Source: Lamellibrachia satsuma (taxonomy: Eukaryota > Annelida > Polychaeta > Sabellida > Siboglinidae). Taken from it: a stretch of DNA of 64,000 nt. The stretch's first letter is position 1, and every line of letters starts with the position of its first letter. The DNA lies in the NCBI GenBank assembly GCA_033239005.1, contig BSQZ01000098.1, positions 200,001-264,000 on the forward strand, read 5' to 3'. The position numbers and the translations under genes are program-made. Shown piece after piece: positions 14,457-28,422 of this stretch. The notes under the pieces are model-generated. The model searched no databases, was not told where the DNA came from, and saw only the letters and a program-made list of their open reading frames with translations.

Positions 14457-15925
14457 TTATGTCCTCCACTTAAAGTGGAGCCACTGACATGATGATCTCC
14501 TTTCAGTGGTTCGGTTCTTCGTTGCAGTTAGTAGATTTGTCCCGCTGAGGTTCGCGTCTTTCTCTAGGATGTTTTCCAGTGTTGTTGTTGGCCGAACTCT
14601 TTTCCGAGGGCCATCGGGCTTCCAGAGCAGGTCAGAGAGATGGCAGGCTGGTTGTCTGGTGCTTCCACAGCAGGTCAGAGAGAGGGCAGGCTGGTTGTCT
14701 GGTGCTTCCAGACCAGGTCACAGAGATGGCAGGCTGGTTGTATGGTGCTTCCAGACCAGGTCATAGAGATGGCAGGCTGGTTGTCTGGTGCTTCCAGACC
14801 AGGTCATAGAGATGGCAGGCTGGTTGTCTGGTGCTTCCAGAGCAGGTTAGAGAGATGACAGGCTGGTTGTCTGGTGCTTCCAGACCAGGTCAGAGAGATG
14901 ACAGGCTGGTTGTCTGGTACTTCCAGAGCAGGTCAGAGAGATGACAGGCTGGTTGTCTGGTGCTTCCAGAGCAGGTCAGAGAGATGACAGGCTGGTTGTA
15001 TGGTGCTTCCAGACCAGGTCAGAGAGATGACAGGCTGGTTGTATGGTGCTTCCAGACCAGGTCAGAGAGATGACAGGCTGGTTGCCTGGTGCTTCCAGAG
15101 CAGGTCAGAGAGATGACAGGCTGGTTGCCTGGTGCTTCCAGAGCAGGTCAGAGGGATGACAGGCTGGTTGCATGGTGCTTCGGCGTCTGGTTAGAGTTAG
15201 TCCGTCTATGTCACCAGTTCTTATGGCGTAGTCTAAGACTATGATGCACAGGTTCGGGGCGAGAAGGTCTCCTTGGAAAACTCCTGTGTTAATGTTGAAA
15301 TGTGTAGTTTCCCCTTCGGGAATCAATGCAGCTGCAGAGGTGTTTACATACATTATCTGTATGGCTTTGACGATCTTCTCTGGGATGTCACACGCCTGGA
15401 GAATCTGGAACAGTCTGTTTCTATCTACAGTCAAAGGTTTTCTTCAAATATATGAAAATAATGGCAGCTTCTTTCTTGTGGTTTCTCATTTCCTCGATGA
15501 TGCGTCTAAGAGCAAGAATATGTGAAGCTGTAGATCGGAGGGGCTAAATCCGTTCTGGTTTAGGCGTAAGATCTTTTCTAGCTCAGGGCGAATTATGTTA
15601 AGCAGGAGTCAATTGTAGACCTTTGCAGCAGTCTGTGTTAGACTTATTCCACTATAGTTTTCAGGAATAGTCAAGTCTCCTATCTTAGGTATTGGTACGA
15701 TAGCCGAAATCCCCCATTCCGCTGGTCTATTCTCTAAGTACGAATCTTGGCAGAACTTCAATAAATTTTTCCTTAACTAGGGTAGTCGCCACACTTCAAT
15801 GGAAATGCCATGTAGTCCTAGGGCTTTGCCAAGTTTCATTTGTTTGATAGCAATGTTGACTTCTGCTAGTGAGAATGTGTCGGTGTCAATGTTGGGGTTT
15901 CGTAGATCGGATCAACTGGATGGTT
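14457..15925 (-). pseudogene. non-LTR retrotransposon RT relic, interrupted by a minisatellite
   Basis: Read on the minus strand, 15925 to 15180 encodes a decayed reverse transcriptase. Visible blocks, in order, are LAEVNIAIKQMKLGKALG, EWGISAIVPIPKIGDLT, ENYSGISLTQTAAKVYN, TVDRNRLFQILQA, INTGVFQGDLLAPNL and IIVLDYAIRT then LTLTRRRS. Internal stops and a frameshift near 15450 break the frame, so it is non-functional. After RRRS the frame runs into a 43-bp array (14618-15180). Beyond the array, 14618-14457 reads as an ORF2-like C-terminal tail with RKRVRPTTTLENILEKDANL and a stop at 14457-14459. The catalytic FADD box and connection region are missing, replaced by the array. The family is a jockey/CR1/RTE-like metazoan non-LTR element. 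The clade is not resolved. Confidence 0.85.
14618..15180. repeat. 43-bp minisatellite inside the RT relic, about 13 copies
   Basis: The unit contains GGCAGGCTGGTTGTCTGGTG and CTTCCAGAGCAGGTC. On the minus strand the first unit reads in frame from the RT (after RRRS, then TMQPACHPSDL), so the unit overlaps RT codons at the junction. Units differ mainly at GAGC/GACC and GTC/GTA/GCC. Confidence 0.93.
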
Positions 15926-16349
15926 GGATGTTCTTGTATCATCTGAAGAGAGCAGTAATTTGAAGTGGGTTTTCCAAGCATCCACACGATTTTCCCTTGG
16001 GTGAAGATGATTTTTATTTCTTTCCCGAAAGTTGTTTTACTGAGACAGAGAGCATTTACTTCAATCTACATTTATCCATACTGTAGCATGACATTAAATA
16101 GAACATTGGCGGGATTAGGGGGGGTGATGGAGAACGAGATGTCGGTGGAGACGGGTGGGGAGGTGGCAATGAAACGGGATCAGTGACAGAAGAAGGGAAC
16201 AAAATCGGCGCCAGCCTCACCTGGACCTCGGGGGAACAGAGGAGAGCAACGTGCATGAAACAAACCGGTCTGTTGAAAATCATCAAAGCGTTATTTGCCG
16301 AATTAAATCAAACGTTAAAATGTGGTTAATGTGCTGAGACAAACAGTGT
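15926..16349. other. no recognisable feature
   Basis: A purine-rich patch lies near 16105-16200. No coding motif recognised. Confidence 0.4.
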
Positions 16350-17180
16350 ATGACCTGTAGGGTGACTTGTACCTGGTGTATGACCTGTAGGGTGACTTGT
16401 GCCTGGTGTATGACCTGTAGGGTGACTTGTGCCTGGTGTATGACATGTAGGGTGACTTGTGCCTGGTGTATGACCTGTATGGTGACTTGTGCCTGGTGTA
16501 TGACATGTAGGGTGACTTGTGCCTGGTGTATGACCTGTAGGGTGACTTGTGCCTGGTGTGTGACCTGTAGGGTGACTTGTGCCTGGTGTATGACCTGTAG
16601 GGTGACTTGTGCCTGGTGTATGACCTGTAGGGTGACTTGTGCCTGGTGTGTAACCAGGAGGGTGATATGTGCCTGGTGGGTAACCAGGAGGGTGAATTGT
16701 GCCTGGTGTGTAACCACGAGGGTGGGTTGTGCCTGGTGTGTAACCAGGAGGGTGAATTGTGCCTGGTGTGTAACCACGAGGGTGAATTGTGCCTGGTGTG
16801 TAACCAGGAGGGTGATATGTGCCTGGTGTGTAACCACGAGGGTGAATTGTGCCTGGTGTGTAACCAGGAGGGTGAGTTGTGCCTGTTGTGTAACCAGGAG
16901 GGTGAATTGTGCCTGGTGTGTAAACAGGAGGGTGAATTGTGCCTGTTGTGTAACCAGGAGGGTGAATTGTCCCTGGTGTGTAACCAGGAGGGTGAATTGT
17001 GCCTGTTGTGTAACCAGGAGGGTGAATTGTGCCTGGTGTGTAACAAGGAGGGTGACTTGTGCCTGGTGGGTAACCAAGAAGGTGAACTGTGCGTGGTGGG
17101 TAACCAAGAAGGTGAATTGTGTCTGGTGGGCAACCAGGAGGGTGAATTGTGCGTGTTGGGTAACCAGGAGGTGCATGTGC
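16350..17180. repeat. 30-bp minisatellite in two unit-type blocks, about 28 copies
   Basis: The left block (to about 16649) has TGACCTGTAGGGTGACTTGT and the right block has TAACCAGGAGGGTGAATTGT. Both share GCCTGGTGTR. The switch is sharp, consistent with homogenisation of two founder units. Long open frames on both strands are shadows. Confidence 0.96.
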
Positions 17181-20100
17181 CCACGTCGTGTAAAATGGCA
17201 GACAAACGGCAGTACACCTCTCCGCTTATTAAAGTATTTTTAATGTAATCTCTCTCACTAGCTGGCATCACTTTTACACAGATGTTTTTTCTGGCGATTG
17301 CGTCTATGGAAACGTATTGTGTACATTCAAAAATAAAAACGACTTTAAAGCATGGTTTGACCTCAATAACTAGCAGTGACCATACACGTCGTCCTGCTGC
17401 GTCACCTGCCAAGGCCGCCACCGTCGCCTACCGCCGACCCCTTCGCTCGGTCAGCGACCGACTTGATGCTATCTCACGATGGCGCTTTGCCCGGCCACTG
17501 TGCCTCGACCAACCACAAGCAGCCGGCCTCGGCGCGAACAAAGCAACTACAGGCGATTGGATCAGTCTCGTGGCCGGCTGCCGGAGCGCACAGGACACAG
17601 ATATGTGGGGTTCGTGAGCCGATGGAACATTATGGTTCTGGCAGACTTGCTAATTATTGTTTGAAGAAGCTTTGAAGGCTGCGCTTAGACACGGCGTTGG
17701 CGGTGGGCGTGATGATGGTAAAAGATAACGAAGATATTAGGAACATAATATTATAATCGAAAATGGCTTAATGTTTAAAAAAGTAAAAGAAACGTATTTA
17801 TAATGTGCATGCATCGACGTTGCTTTGTTTAAAGGGCTGCGCGCTTTACCCGCGGCATGTATACAGGTCATTGTTTCTCGTTAGATGGCCTTACTTTTAC
17901 ACAGAGGCATACAAGTGATTGTGTTGATGGAAACATATTTTCCACAAGCAACCAGCGCCTCAAAAGTAGGCAAGACTTGTCATTATTTTGAAATTAAAGA
18001 TCATTGTTTTCCTAGATTATGAGGATTCGTGTGTTAAAACGACATCATCTCCGTGTGAGTTGCAAAGACATCCCTGTCATACTTTTCTGAACATTCCAGC
18101 ACTGTCTCGCCTTCTGTAGAATGTATTCAGCTATACATTATCAAGTTATTCAAGCACACGGTGTCATGTCAGACGCCAATTCATGTGTTACCACTGAATG
18201 TGGACGGGTAACAGAGAATGACTGGGTGTAAAGCCGGGCTAGACGAGGACACGATGAAATCAGGCGACGCGACGAACCGGCGAGATTGGATAAACACATG
18301 ACGTTGGTGGTAACATGTCAACGCGGCTATCGAAATGGGTGCTTTATTAAAACCGATCGCAACGTGACCGGACAACTATGACCCAAGCATGTTCATCTGG
18401 CTGACCATAATCTTTTCCAAAGCTGCCACCCAGTTATTTAAAAGACTGTAGAATTGAGAACAAGTGGTCCAATTGAAAGTTTGTATAGTCATGTGCTAAC
18501 TATAATTGACATGAACTCGAGTTCAATGTGTGACGTTATTGAGGTCGGAGTTATTTAACATAATAGAAACAGCATTGTAGTGTCAAACTTCCCGCACAGA
18601 CAAATCAAGTTCCGTTTGTGAAAATGGGCTGCTCGTTCGTGTCTCGTTTGAAAACACAAAGTGGACGACTATTACATCGAGGTAACCATTACCGCCATGG
18701 AAGTGTTAGAAATAAATATGTATATTTGGAATTTGCACACTTATATGACTATTACACGTAGTTCCTCACAAACCACCTGCACCCTCAACACTGTGAGGCT
18801 AGGCGGAGGAAAATATAACAGCAAAACATAAATTAGTAAACGCATGAGGAAATTCCCCGTATATTTTTTTCGGCCGGATGCGGCGCATCGAGGAAATATG
18901 TAACAACGACTTTACTTGTTAATCGATAACCAACGCCTCAATACAGTGTTTGAGTTCGATAAATTCGACACGACACGACATGCAAACCGACTTTAGGAAA
19001 GAGAGTCCCGTGTTATCAATCGAAGGCGACAAAACATTGTATTTGTCAACGGATTGAATGAACCGATGAAGGCACGGTGTCACACTGTTTGGACAATAAT
19101 TATAGAGAAGTCGTTCCAAAAAATCATCATGTTTGTTTGCAGAATTTTAGGGATTCAGAAACTCAGCCCGTGTTAGAAACGTCTCGTAGGTTGCATGGAC
19201 ACGGGTCAGTCACACGGATGTTTTGACAGATGTCCACAACGTGTCCCATTTCTACCTGCTGTTCCAAGTGATGCACGGTATCCTGTATTTAAACAAGGCT
19301 AAAACTGACATATTAAAAAATGCATTTCAACTGTTTATCCAGAATTGGTTTGGGTTTCTACCCCGCTTGCGTTATTAAGATATGTTTACTTTGGTCATTA
19401 TGCGTTAAAGGTATAGTAGCTAGGCGAGTCTGTGGTCAATGGACACAAACACTTGACCGTTACCCGTTTTACATTAATTTTTATTGTGTAATTAATACAC
19501 CGCGGGAAGTTTGTAAGTTTCAATTCAGGTCACACATACCCTGGTGACGACGACGTCTGTTGACTGGAACAAGTTGGAGACGTCAGTAACAAATTGTGAT
19601 ATCACAAATGGATTCTCGACCAGGTGTTGTACTTCGGTACATTATCTCGGACATGTCCGTGTAATTAGTTGTCTGAAAGCTTACAAAGACGTCAATCATA
19701 TCGGACATATATCGTTCACAATTGTGACTGTTGAATGACATCGTATTCCGTTAAATAAGTGTTCTCATCCAACAGTCACTAATGGGCTCAGTCACGATCG
19801 AATTGTATATATGTCAAGTCCAAATGATTTATCATGTGTAGGTTTCTTTTACCTGTTGTAATGTGACATACCTTTGTAGTGAAAAGTAGGCTTACGAACA
19901 CAGAACAAATGTATTTTGGCCATGTTTACCCTACCACGGTGCGTTGTGTGTTTTGTTCTGTCCGTGTCGAGTTTATCTCATTCCACTATTCCACATTTCT
20001 ATCTCATTCTTCCTTACCACAACGCAACACTCTACCTTTCCACAATACTGCTACACACCTCCTTCCTAATGAATGTGTAGATATGGTCAATTGTAACTTA

Positions 20101-20924
20101 TATGTTTGCTAATTGTATATGTCTTTTTAAAAGAAACATTTACTCAACACTGGTTTTAGCTTGTTGTACATAAAGGCTTCACAGTTGGCACGTTTCTTAA
20201 TAGCTGCACAGTGCAATATCAGAATTCAGCGAAATCTTCTTTGTCATCTGACGTTGACATGTGCGCCCGAGCGCGCATTATGCACCTGATATAGCACAAC
20301 CTGTCAAATCTGATGAGGCCTCGCCCTGTTAAGGCTGACAGTCGCCGACCAACACGAGACGGCTCATTACAGACAATATGCAACTACTGCAGTCTTCAGA
20401 CTTGTTACAATCGCGGACAATGCCGACCACGTGCGGCTTTGCACCTGCGATAAAGAAGACGTACGCACACAAATAAATGGCGATTTTAACTACGAATGCT
20501 GGAGAATCGTGTTAAAAGACGACCCAATGGCAGGTTTATGGTGTTTGAGATCAACATTTGGCAAGATTTTCTTTATAAAATGCAGACACGTCTGTTGATG
20601 TCGTGGCCACCTAGTGGTGATATTTGGGAGATAATTACAGTACAAGGTGCAGAGAGAGTCACGTGTCATGTATATCGTCTTGAAAAGGACACACATTCAT
20701 GCGTTATGCGATGACCAGCTTTGCACAACACATCGCACTGCACGACTGTCTAATAACCGGATATTTGCCCCAGTGGATACTCAGATATTTTGTTTCTATT
20801 GACAGCGTGCCTAACGGTTTCATTCCGACGTCATTCAATCTGAATTAAACGAATCGAGGTCAAAATCCAAGTGGATAATAGTTTACGTATTAAAAACTTA
20901 AACATTAAAAGAATATATATAACT
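17181..20924. other. no recognisable gene, weak internal duplication
   Basis: This is the longest array-free stretch of the window (3.7 kb). Short open frames (for example 17282-17617 plus) match nothing I recognise. Two segments, 17255-17330 and 17878-17950, share ACTTTTACACAGA and ATGGAAACRTATT in the same order, an old duplication. Single-copy genes with introns cannot be excluded by eye. Confidence 0.4.
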
Positions 20925-21259
<335 letters not shown>

Positions 21260-21273
21260 TTCGTTGAATACGT

Positions 21274-21381
21274 ATCTATTACACTAACTTCGAACATACG
21301 AAACATTAGTTCCATTCTTCCACATCAAAAATTAAAACAATGAAAGTTCATTTTCGTATGTTAGAAGTTAGTGTAACAGAT
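21274..21381. other. imperfect 30-bp inverted repeat
   Basis: The arm at 21274-21303 and the arm at 21352-21381 are inverted complements with about three mismatches. The core is ACACTAACTTCGAACATACG against CGTATGTTAGAAGTTAGTGT. The 48-nt spacer is AT-rich. It directly follows the (TA)n cluster. It could be a short MITE remnant or a cruciform-forming site. Confidence 0.65.
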
Positions 21382-22194
21382 GTAATCGTTGTATAGACCA
21401 ATAAACCACGTGGTAAAATCAAAATGGACTTCCATTGTTTTGACTCTTCAACAGCGATACATAACAATCAGATAATAAGATTTTTTTTAGAATCGTTACA
21501 CTCCACCTATCCATATATCTCCAATCGCTCACGCACATAAAGTCCTTGGAGATCAGACCGCGTATCGATCAATTACAATCGACTTGGTTTCGTGTAGAGA
21601 CCTGCTGGTCGTAGAGCACGGATCACAGTCATACAAACTCATCCACCGCACTAGGGGCGTGTTTGGCATCATATAGCCTCGCATGAAGTCTAACAATCAC
21701 TTCATCCGCTATTATAAACATCGTTGTTGTTTGGCCACTGGCCTGGTTGGGAAAAAAACATCTCACAGGCATTGTAATTATTCACGCAGTTACTCCAATA
21801 ACTGACCAATCTCAGTACATCAACAACATAACGTGTCTCTCGTCTAGACATTAATATAACTCACAACACGAACACATTTTCGCATGGCTAACCCCAATCG
21901 GCGCCCAATAATTTCGTAACCTTTATAATAATAATAATAATTAAATTTCAAGTTATACTAACTGAATATTTGTTACAACATGGACATTCCACATTTTCAA
22001 CCATTAGTTTTGTAAATTGTTTAATATATACCTTTTTAAATTGAAAATGTGCAACTTTTCGTAGAAATAGAAGGAGGGACATTATGGAGAAGGTGTAATA
22101 ATATTTTCTATTAAGATTTTCAACTGCCAAGAAAGGGAAATCTAAGGCTAACTTTACAGAACTATCCGCCTCATCAGCCATCCAAGCAAGCAAG
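21382..22194. other. no recognisable feature
   Basis: Single-copy sequence with a short (AAT)n near 21925-21945. No recognised coding motif until the RT relic that follows. Confidence 0.4.
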
Positions 22195-22381
22195 ATCATG
22201 CTACGAATCGTCTTGAACAGACTGAATAGAAAAGCTTCGACGAAGGTGCAAGTGACACAGGCACAGTATGCCAAAAGTTCAGTATTTCTAAACAACCAAC
22301 TTGAACAACTTTTGAGAACAACTGTAGGAGTCCGTCAGGAGTGCCCATTCTCGCCTGTTCTCTTCAACATATCCTCGAGAA

Positions 22382-22586
22382 CATCATGCAGGAGGCCCTC
22401 CAAGAGTTAAACACCACCTTATGTATGGGTGCAAGGCCGGTCTGTATAAACATCACGCAGGAGACCCTCCAAGAGTTAAACACCACCTTATGTATGGGTG
22501 CAAGGCCGATCTGTATAAACATCACGCAGGAGACCCTCCAAGAGTTAAACACCACCTTATGTATGGGTGCAAGGCCGGTCTGTATA
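22382..22586. repeat. 69-bp (23-codon) repeat within the RT, three copies
   Basis: Units start at about 22389, 22458 and 22527. Each reads as QETLQELNTTLCMGARP in the RT frame, immediately before the FADD box. The first copy (QEALQEL) continues directly from LENIM, so the unit is RT coding sequence duplicated in phase. Confidence 0.92.
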
Positions 22587-22682
22587 ATCTTCATTTTGCA
22601 GACGATATTGACCTCAAGGGAGGCAGCTAGAATGAACTTCAAGACCTCACCATCAGACTAGAAGAAAAGGCAAGAGCTTATT

Positions 22683-24040
<1,358 letters not shown>

Positions 24041-24261
24041 AAGTAGAGTCATTAAAATATCTTGTTGGAAAATAATGTCCCTTCTTGTCGCCGGTGAAAC
24101 GGCACAAGCCGTCCTGGTTTGGCAAAACCACTCAACACAACATCATCTCAAAAAGCAGGAGAAGACGGGGCCGCCAGATGAAATACTGGCTGGCTAATGT
24201 ACAGAGATGGACTGAGTGAAGTCTACGGGCACAGCAAAAGACCGATTCTGCGTACTCTGTG

Positions 24262-24385
24262 GAATTGTTACGCCTACGACCGCCCTTTCATGGGATGAAG
24301 GTGAATGTTACGCCTACGACCGCCCTTTCATGGAGTGAAGGTGAATGTTACGCCTACGACCGCCCTTTCATGGGGTGAAGGTGAT
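24262..24385. repeat. 40-bp tandem repeat, three copies
   Basis: The unit contains TTACGCCTACGACCGCCC and TTTCATGG. It lies at the presumed 3' end of the RT reading frame, just after the RQMKYWLANV block. It is another small expansion in the same relic. Confidence 0.92.
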
Positions 24386-24699
24386 TGTAGTATGATTATA
24401 AAGTAAAAACAGCAATTGTCATTCTGACAATTTATAATAATTTATATGTGACGTGTTTGACGCGGTGTTATCTCATATCCAGATGTCGTAGAATGCATGT
24501 TAGAAACCCATGAGCAAGTGAACGTGTCATGATGCGTTTTTATGGAACATAAAAGTGGGGCAGATTTGAACTGTATTACTTTAAACTACGAAGTAACATT
24601 TTAATATACGTTCTTTTTTATTTTACGTTCGTTTCAGACATCAAATGCGCAAAGGTAAAAACATAAATGTGTACAACACGGGCTTTCTTCTAATGGATG

Positions 24700-27230
24700 C
24701 TCTACCAAAGAGATCGCACATTGAAGCACCATATATGTAAAATCAAAGAAGCGAAGACAAATGTGATGGCCCTAAATGGAATAGGTCCAGTACGATTGAC
24801 GAGACTGAGATTGATATGGTGTCATAGTTCAAACACCTTACTATGAAAGACATAACATCGGAAGAATGAGGTGGCCATAGCGAAAATCATTACAGGTGAC
24901 CTTGCTAACGTCTGGAAAGACGATGAAATAAGTTTAAACTTGTACTCCATAGTTTGGAGCGTTGCTCAACAGAACAGTGAATCCAGCACACTCAAGAAAG
25001 GCGACTAAAAGCGAACACATGCACTTGAGATGTGGGTACAGCGCAGAATGCTCAGGATAAGCTGTACACATCTGTACACATCTGTACACATCTGGGTCAG
25101 AGATAAAGTATGGTCAAGGAAGAAGAAGGTCTGGTATATTTTCGTAAGAGAAGAAAGCTGGCTAAGTAAGGTCAGGTGGCTAGAGAGACTGCAAGGAGAC
25201 GCCAACGGCCTAACCGAGGCTAGGTCTACAGATAACCATCACTCGAGGTGGCTAGAGAGACTGCAAGAAGACGCCAAGGGCCTAACCGGGGCTAGAACTA
25301 CAGATCACCATCACTCGAGGTGGTTAGAGACACTGCAAGGAGACGCCAACCGAGGCTAGAACTACAGATCACCATCACTCGAGGTGGCTAGAGAGACTGC
25401 AAGGAGACGCCAACGGTCTAACCGAGGCTAGAGGTACAGATCACCATCACTCGAGGTGGCTAGAGAGGCTGCAAGGAGACGCCAACGGTCTAACCGAGGC
25501 TAGAGGTACAGATCACCTTCACTCGAGGTGGCTAGAGAGACTGCAAGGAGATGCCAACGGCGTAACCGAGGCTAGAGGTACAGATCACCATCACTCGAGG
25601 TGGCTAGAGAGGCTGTAAGGAGATGCCAACGGCCTAACCGAGGCTAGAGGTACAGATCACCATCACTCGAGGTGGCTAGAGAGGCTGCAAGGAGACGCCA
25701 ACGGTCTAACCGAGGCTAGAGGTACAGATCACCATCACTCGAGGTGGCTAGAGAGACTGCAAGGAGACGCCAACGGCCTAACCGAGGCTAGAGGTACAGA
25801 TCACCATCACTCGAGGTGGCTAGAGAGACTGCAAGGAGACGCCAACGGCCTAACCGAGGCTAGAGGTACAGATCACCATCACTCGAGGTGGCTAGAGAGA
25901 CTGCAAGGAGACGCCAACGGCCTAACCGAGGCTAGAGGTACAGATCACCATCACTCGAGGTGGCTAGAGAGACTGCAAGGAGACGCCAACGGCCTAACCG
26001 AGGCTAGAGGTACAGATCACCATCACTCGAGGTGGCTAGAGAGGCTGCAAGGAGACGCCAACGGTCTAACCGAGGCTAGAGGTACAGATCACCATCACTC
26101 GAGGTGGCTAGAGAGACTGCAAGGAGACGCCAACGGCCTAACCGAGGCTAGAGGTACAGATCACCATCACTCGAGGTGGCTAGAGAGACTGCAAGGAGAT
26201 GCCAACGGCCTAACCGAGGCTAGAGGTACAGATCACCATCACTCGAGGTGGCTAGAGAGACTGCAAGGAGACGCCAACGGCCTAACCGAGGCTAGAGGTA
26301 CAGATCACCATCACTCGAGGTGGCTAGAGAGACTGCAAGGAGACGCCAACGGCCTAACCGAGGCTAGAGGTACAGATCACCATCACTCGAGGTGGCTAGA
26401 GAGACTGCAAGGAGACGCCAAGGGCCTAACCGAGGCTAGAGGTACAGATCACCATCACTCGAGGTGGCTAGAGAGACTGCAAGGAGACGCCAACGGCCTA
26501 ACCGAGGCTAGAGGTACAGATCACCATCACTCGAGGTGGCTAGAGAGACTGCAAGGAGACGCCAACGGCCTAACCGAGGCTAGAGGTACAGATCACCATC
26601 ACTCGAGGTGGCTAGAGAGACTGCAAGGAGACGCCAACGGCCTAACCGAGGCTAGAGGTACAGATCACCATCACTCGAGGTGGCTAGAGAGACTGCAAGG
26701 AGACGCCAAGGGCCTAACCGAGGCTAGAGGTACAGATCACCATCACTCGAGGTGGCTAGAGAGACTGCAAGGAGACGCCAACGGACTAACCGAGGCTAGA
26801 GGTACAGATCACCATCACTCGAGGTGGCTAGAGAGACTGCAAGGAGACGCCAACGGGCTAACCGAGGCTAGAGGTACAGATCACCATCACTCGAGGTGGC
26901 TAGAGAGACTGCAAGGAGACGCCAACGGCCTAACCGAGGCTAGAGGTACAGATCACCATCACTCGAGGTGGCTAGAGAGACTGCAAGGAGACGCCAACGG
27001 CCTAACCGAGGCTAGAGGTACAGATCACCATCACTCGAGGTGGCTAGAGAGACTGCAAGGAGACGCCAACGGCCTAACCGAGGCTAGAGGTACAGATCAC
27101 CATCACTCGAGGTGGCTAGAGAGACTGCAAGGAGACGCCAACGGTCTAACCGAGGCTAGAGCTACAGATCACCATCACTCGAGGTGGCTAGAGAGACTGC
27201 AAGGAGACGCCAACCGTCTAACCGAGGCTA
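24700..27230 (+). pseudogene. second RT C-terminal relic running into a 72-bp array
   Basis: Decayed plus-strand pieces include KIKEAKTNVMALNG (near 24750), FKHLTMKDI (near 24825), LYSIVWSVAQQ (near 24940), STLKKGD and LEMWVQRRMLRIS (25030-25062). These correspond to the post-catalytic region of a non-LTR ORF2 (the KYLG, then SV-YG-ETWTL, then EMW-RRMLRIS succession). Stops and deletions are present. From about 25170 the frame passes into the array, whose units read RWLERLQGDANGLTEAR. This resembles the RW-DN-D-GLT-EA motif near ORF2 C-termini. An in-frame stop follows at the array end (about 27230). It is a different family from the relic just upstream. Confidence 0.75.
25174..27229. repeat. 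72-bp (24-codon) minisatellite, about 28 copies
   Basis: The unit contains GGTGGCTAGAGAGACTGCAA, GGAGACGCCAACGGCC and GTACAGATCACCATCACTCG. Most copies from 25740 to 27170 are nearly identical, so homogenisation is recent. The period is a multiple of three, and one frame stays open over most of the array apart from a unit with CTGTAAGG near 25615, although it has no ATG. Confidence 0.97.
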
Positions 27231-27301
27231 GCGGTTCATAAGAAGAAGAATGTGTCCACGTACGTGGGTCATACAATACGGAGATGTTTCTTAGACGGCG
27301 C

Positions 27302-27440
27302 TGTTGTAACGGAGGGGTGTCTGTTGTAACGGAGGGTGTCTGTTATAACGGAGAGGTGTCTGTCATAACGGAGGTGTGTCTGTTGTTACGGAAATGTGTC
27401 TGTTGTAACGGAGGGTGTCTGTTTTAACGGAGGGGTGTCT
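27302..27440. repeat. 20-bp tandem repeat, about 7 copies
   Basis: The unit is TGTTGTAACGGAGGGGTGTC with 19-bp variants. Confidence 0.93.
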
Positions 27441-28327
27441 TTGCGGAATCCACTAGAGGGCCTTGCTTTGAACTCACTGATGATCTTCAAACCCATTTTT
27501 CGGCGTACGTTTTTAATCTGAAGTCATATGCAACATAGTTCATAATAAAAATTACAATTGTCAACTCCGACAACAAAACCAACAGACAGTGAAAGCTGCA
27601 GAACCCATGTTTCCGAGTTACTTTACTTCGCGATTCACCGTTCGTCCATAGCTTTCTGCAGAACTAATATGTCTAATGTGCACAATGGTTAACGATGTCA
27701 TTCCACTTGTTTGTGCATTGGTATTACTAAATAACTAATAGCAATAGCAACTAAAATAACATTTGTCTGAATAAAGTGTGAAGTATTTAAGTTCTACTTT
27801 AATCAAAACTGTTTGAGCCCATGTGTCGAGGCTTGACCTCATAGTGGCACATATTTGTTCTGTTGGAATGAAAGCATCAGCGGCTCGCCTGTCTAAGCAG
27901 TCCACCATTCACTAGTAAGCGGTTGATCTTCATGCAACCGTGATCTAAGGAAGGGTATGTTTATTGTGTAAGCGTACGCATCTGCATGGCATAATTTCAC
28001 ACTTTCCCACAACTCTGCTACACGAATCGTCAACACAATACTTGTCACAACAGTTTGATTTGTGTAGCTTCTTCTGTTGCAGATATTTCATCAAAGGTCA
28101 CATTCCGAACATTCGTACGTGATCGCCGGATATTCGGACGTTTGCCAACAGGACATTGAACATTTGCCTAACATGAAGCCACCCGTGACGAAGTCTACCA
28201 ACTGCCTTAAATAAACCCACCGACGAAGATGCCAAACATATGTATGACACGAACGAAGCCCATTTTCTGGACATGAAACCCACCCACAGCGAAGCCCAAA
28301 ATCGTGATCTCAAACACAACGAAGCCC

Positions 28328-28328
<1 letters not shown>
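27441..28328. other. no recognisable feature
   Basis: Single-copy sequence. A loose repeat of GACGAAG/GCGAAGCCCA phrases at 28165-28328 leads into the CA run. Confidence 0.4.
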
Positions 28329-28374
<46 letters not shown>

Positions 28375-28381
28375 GCACGCA

Positions 28382-28420
<39 letters not shown>
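28329..28420. repeat. (CA)n microsatellite
   Basis: CA run with a short CGCA segment at about 28370-28381. Confidence 0.97.

Positions 28421-28422
<2 letters not shown>

Noticed and set aside
25174..27229. CRISPR-like array (regular 72-bp spacing)
   Set aside because: Units are uniform over their whole length with no variable spacers. The context is a eukaryotic retroelement relic.
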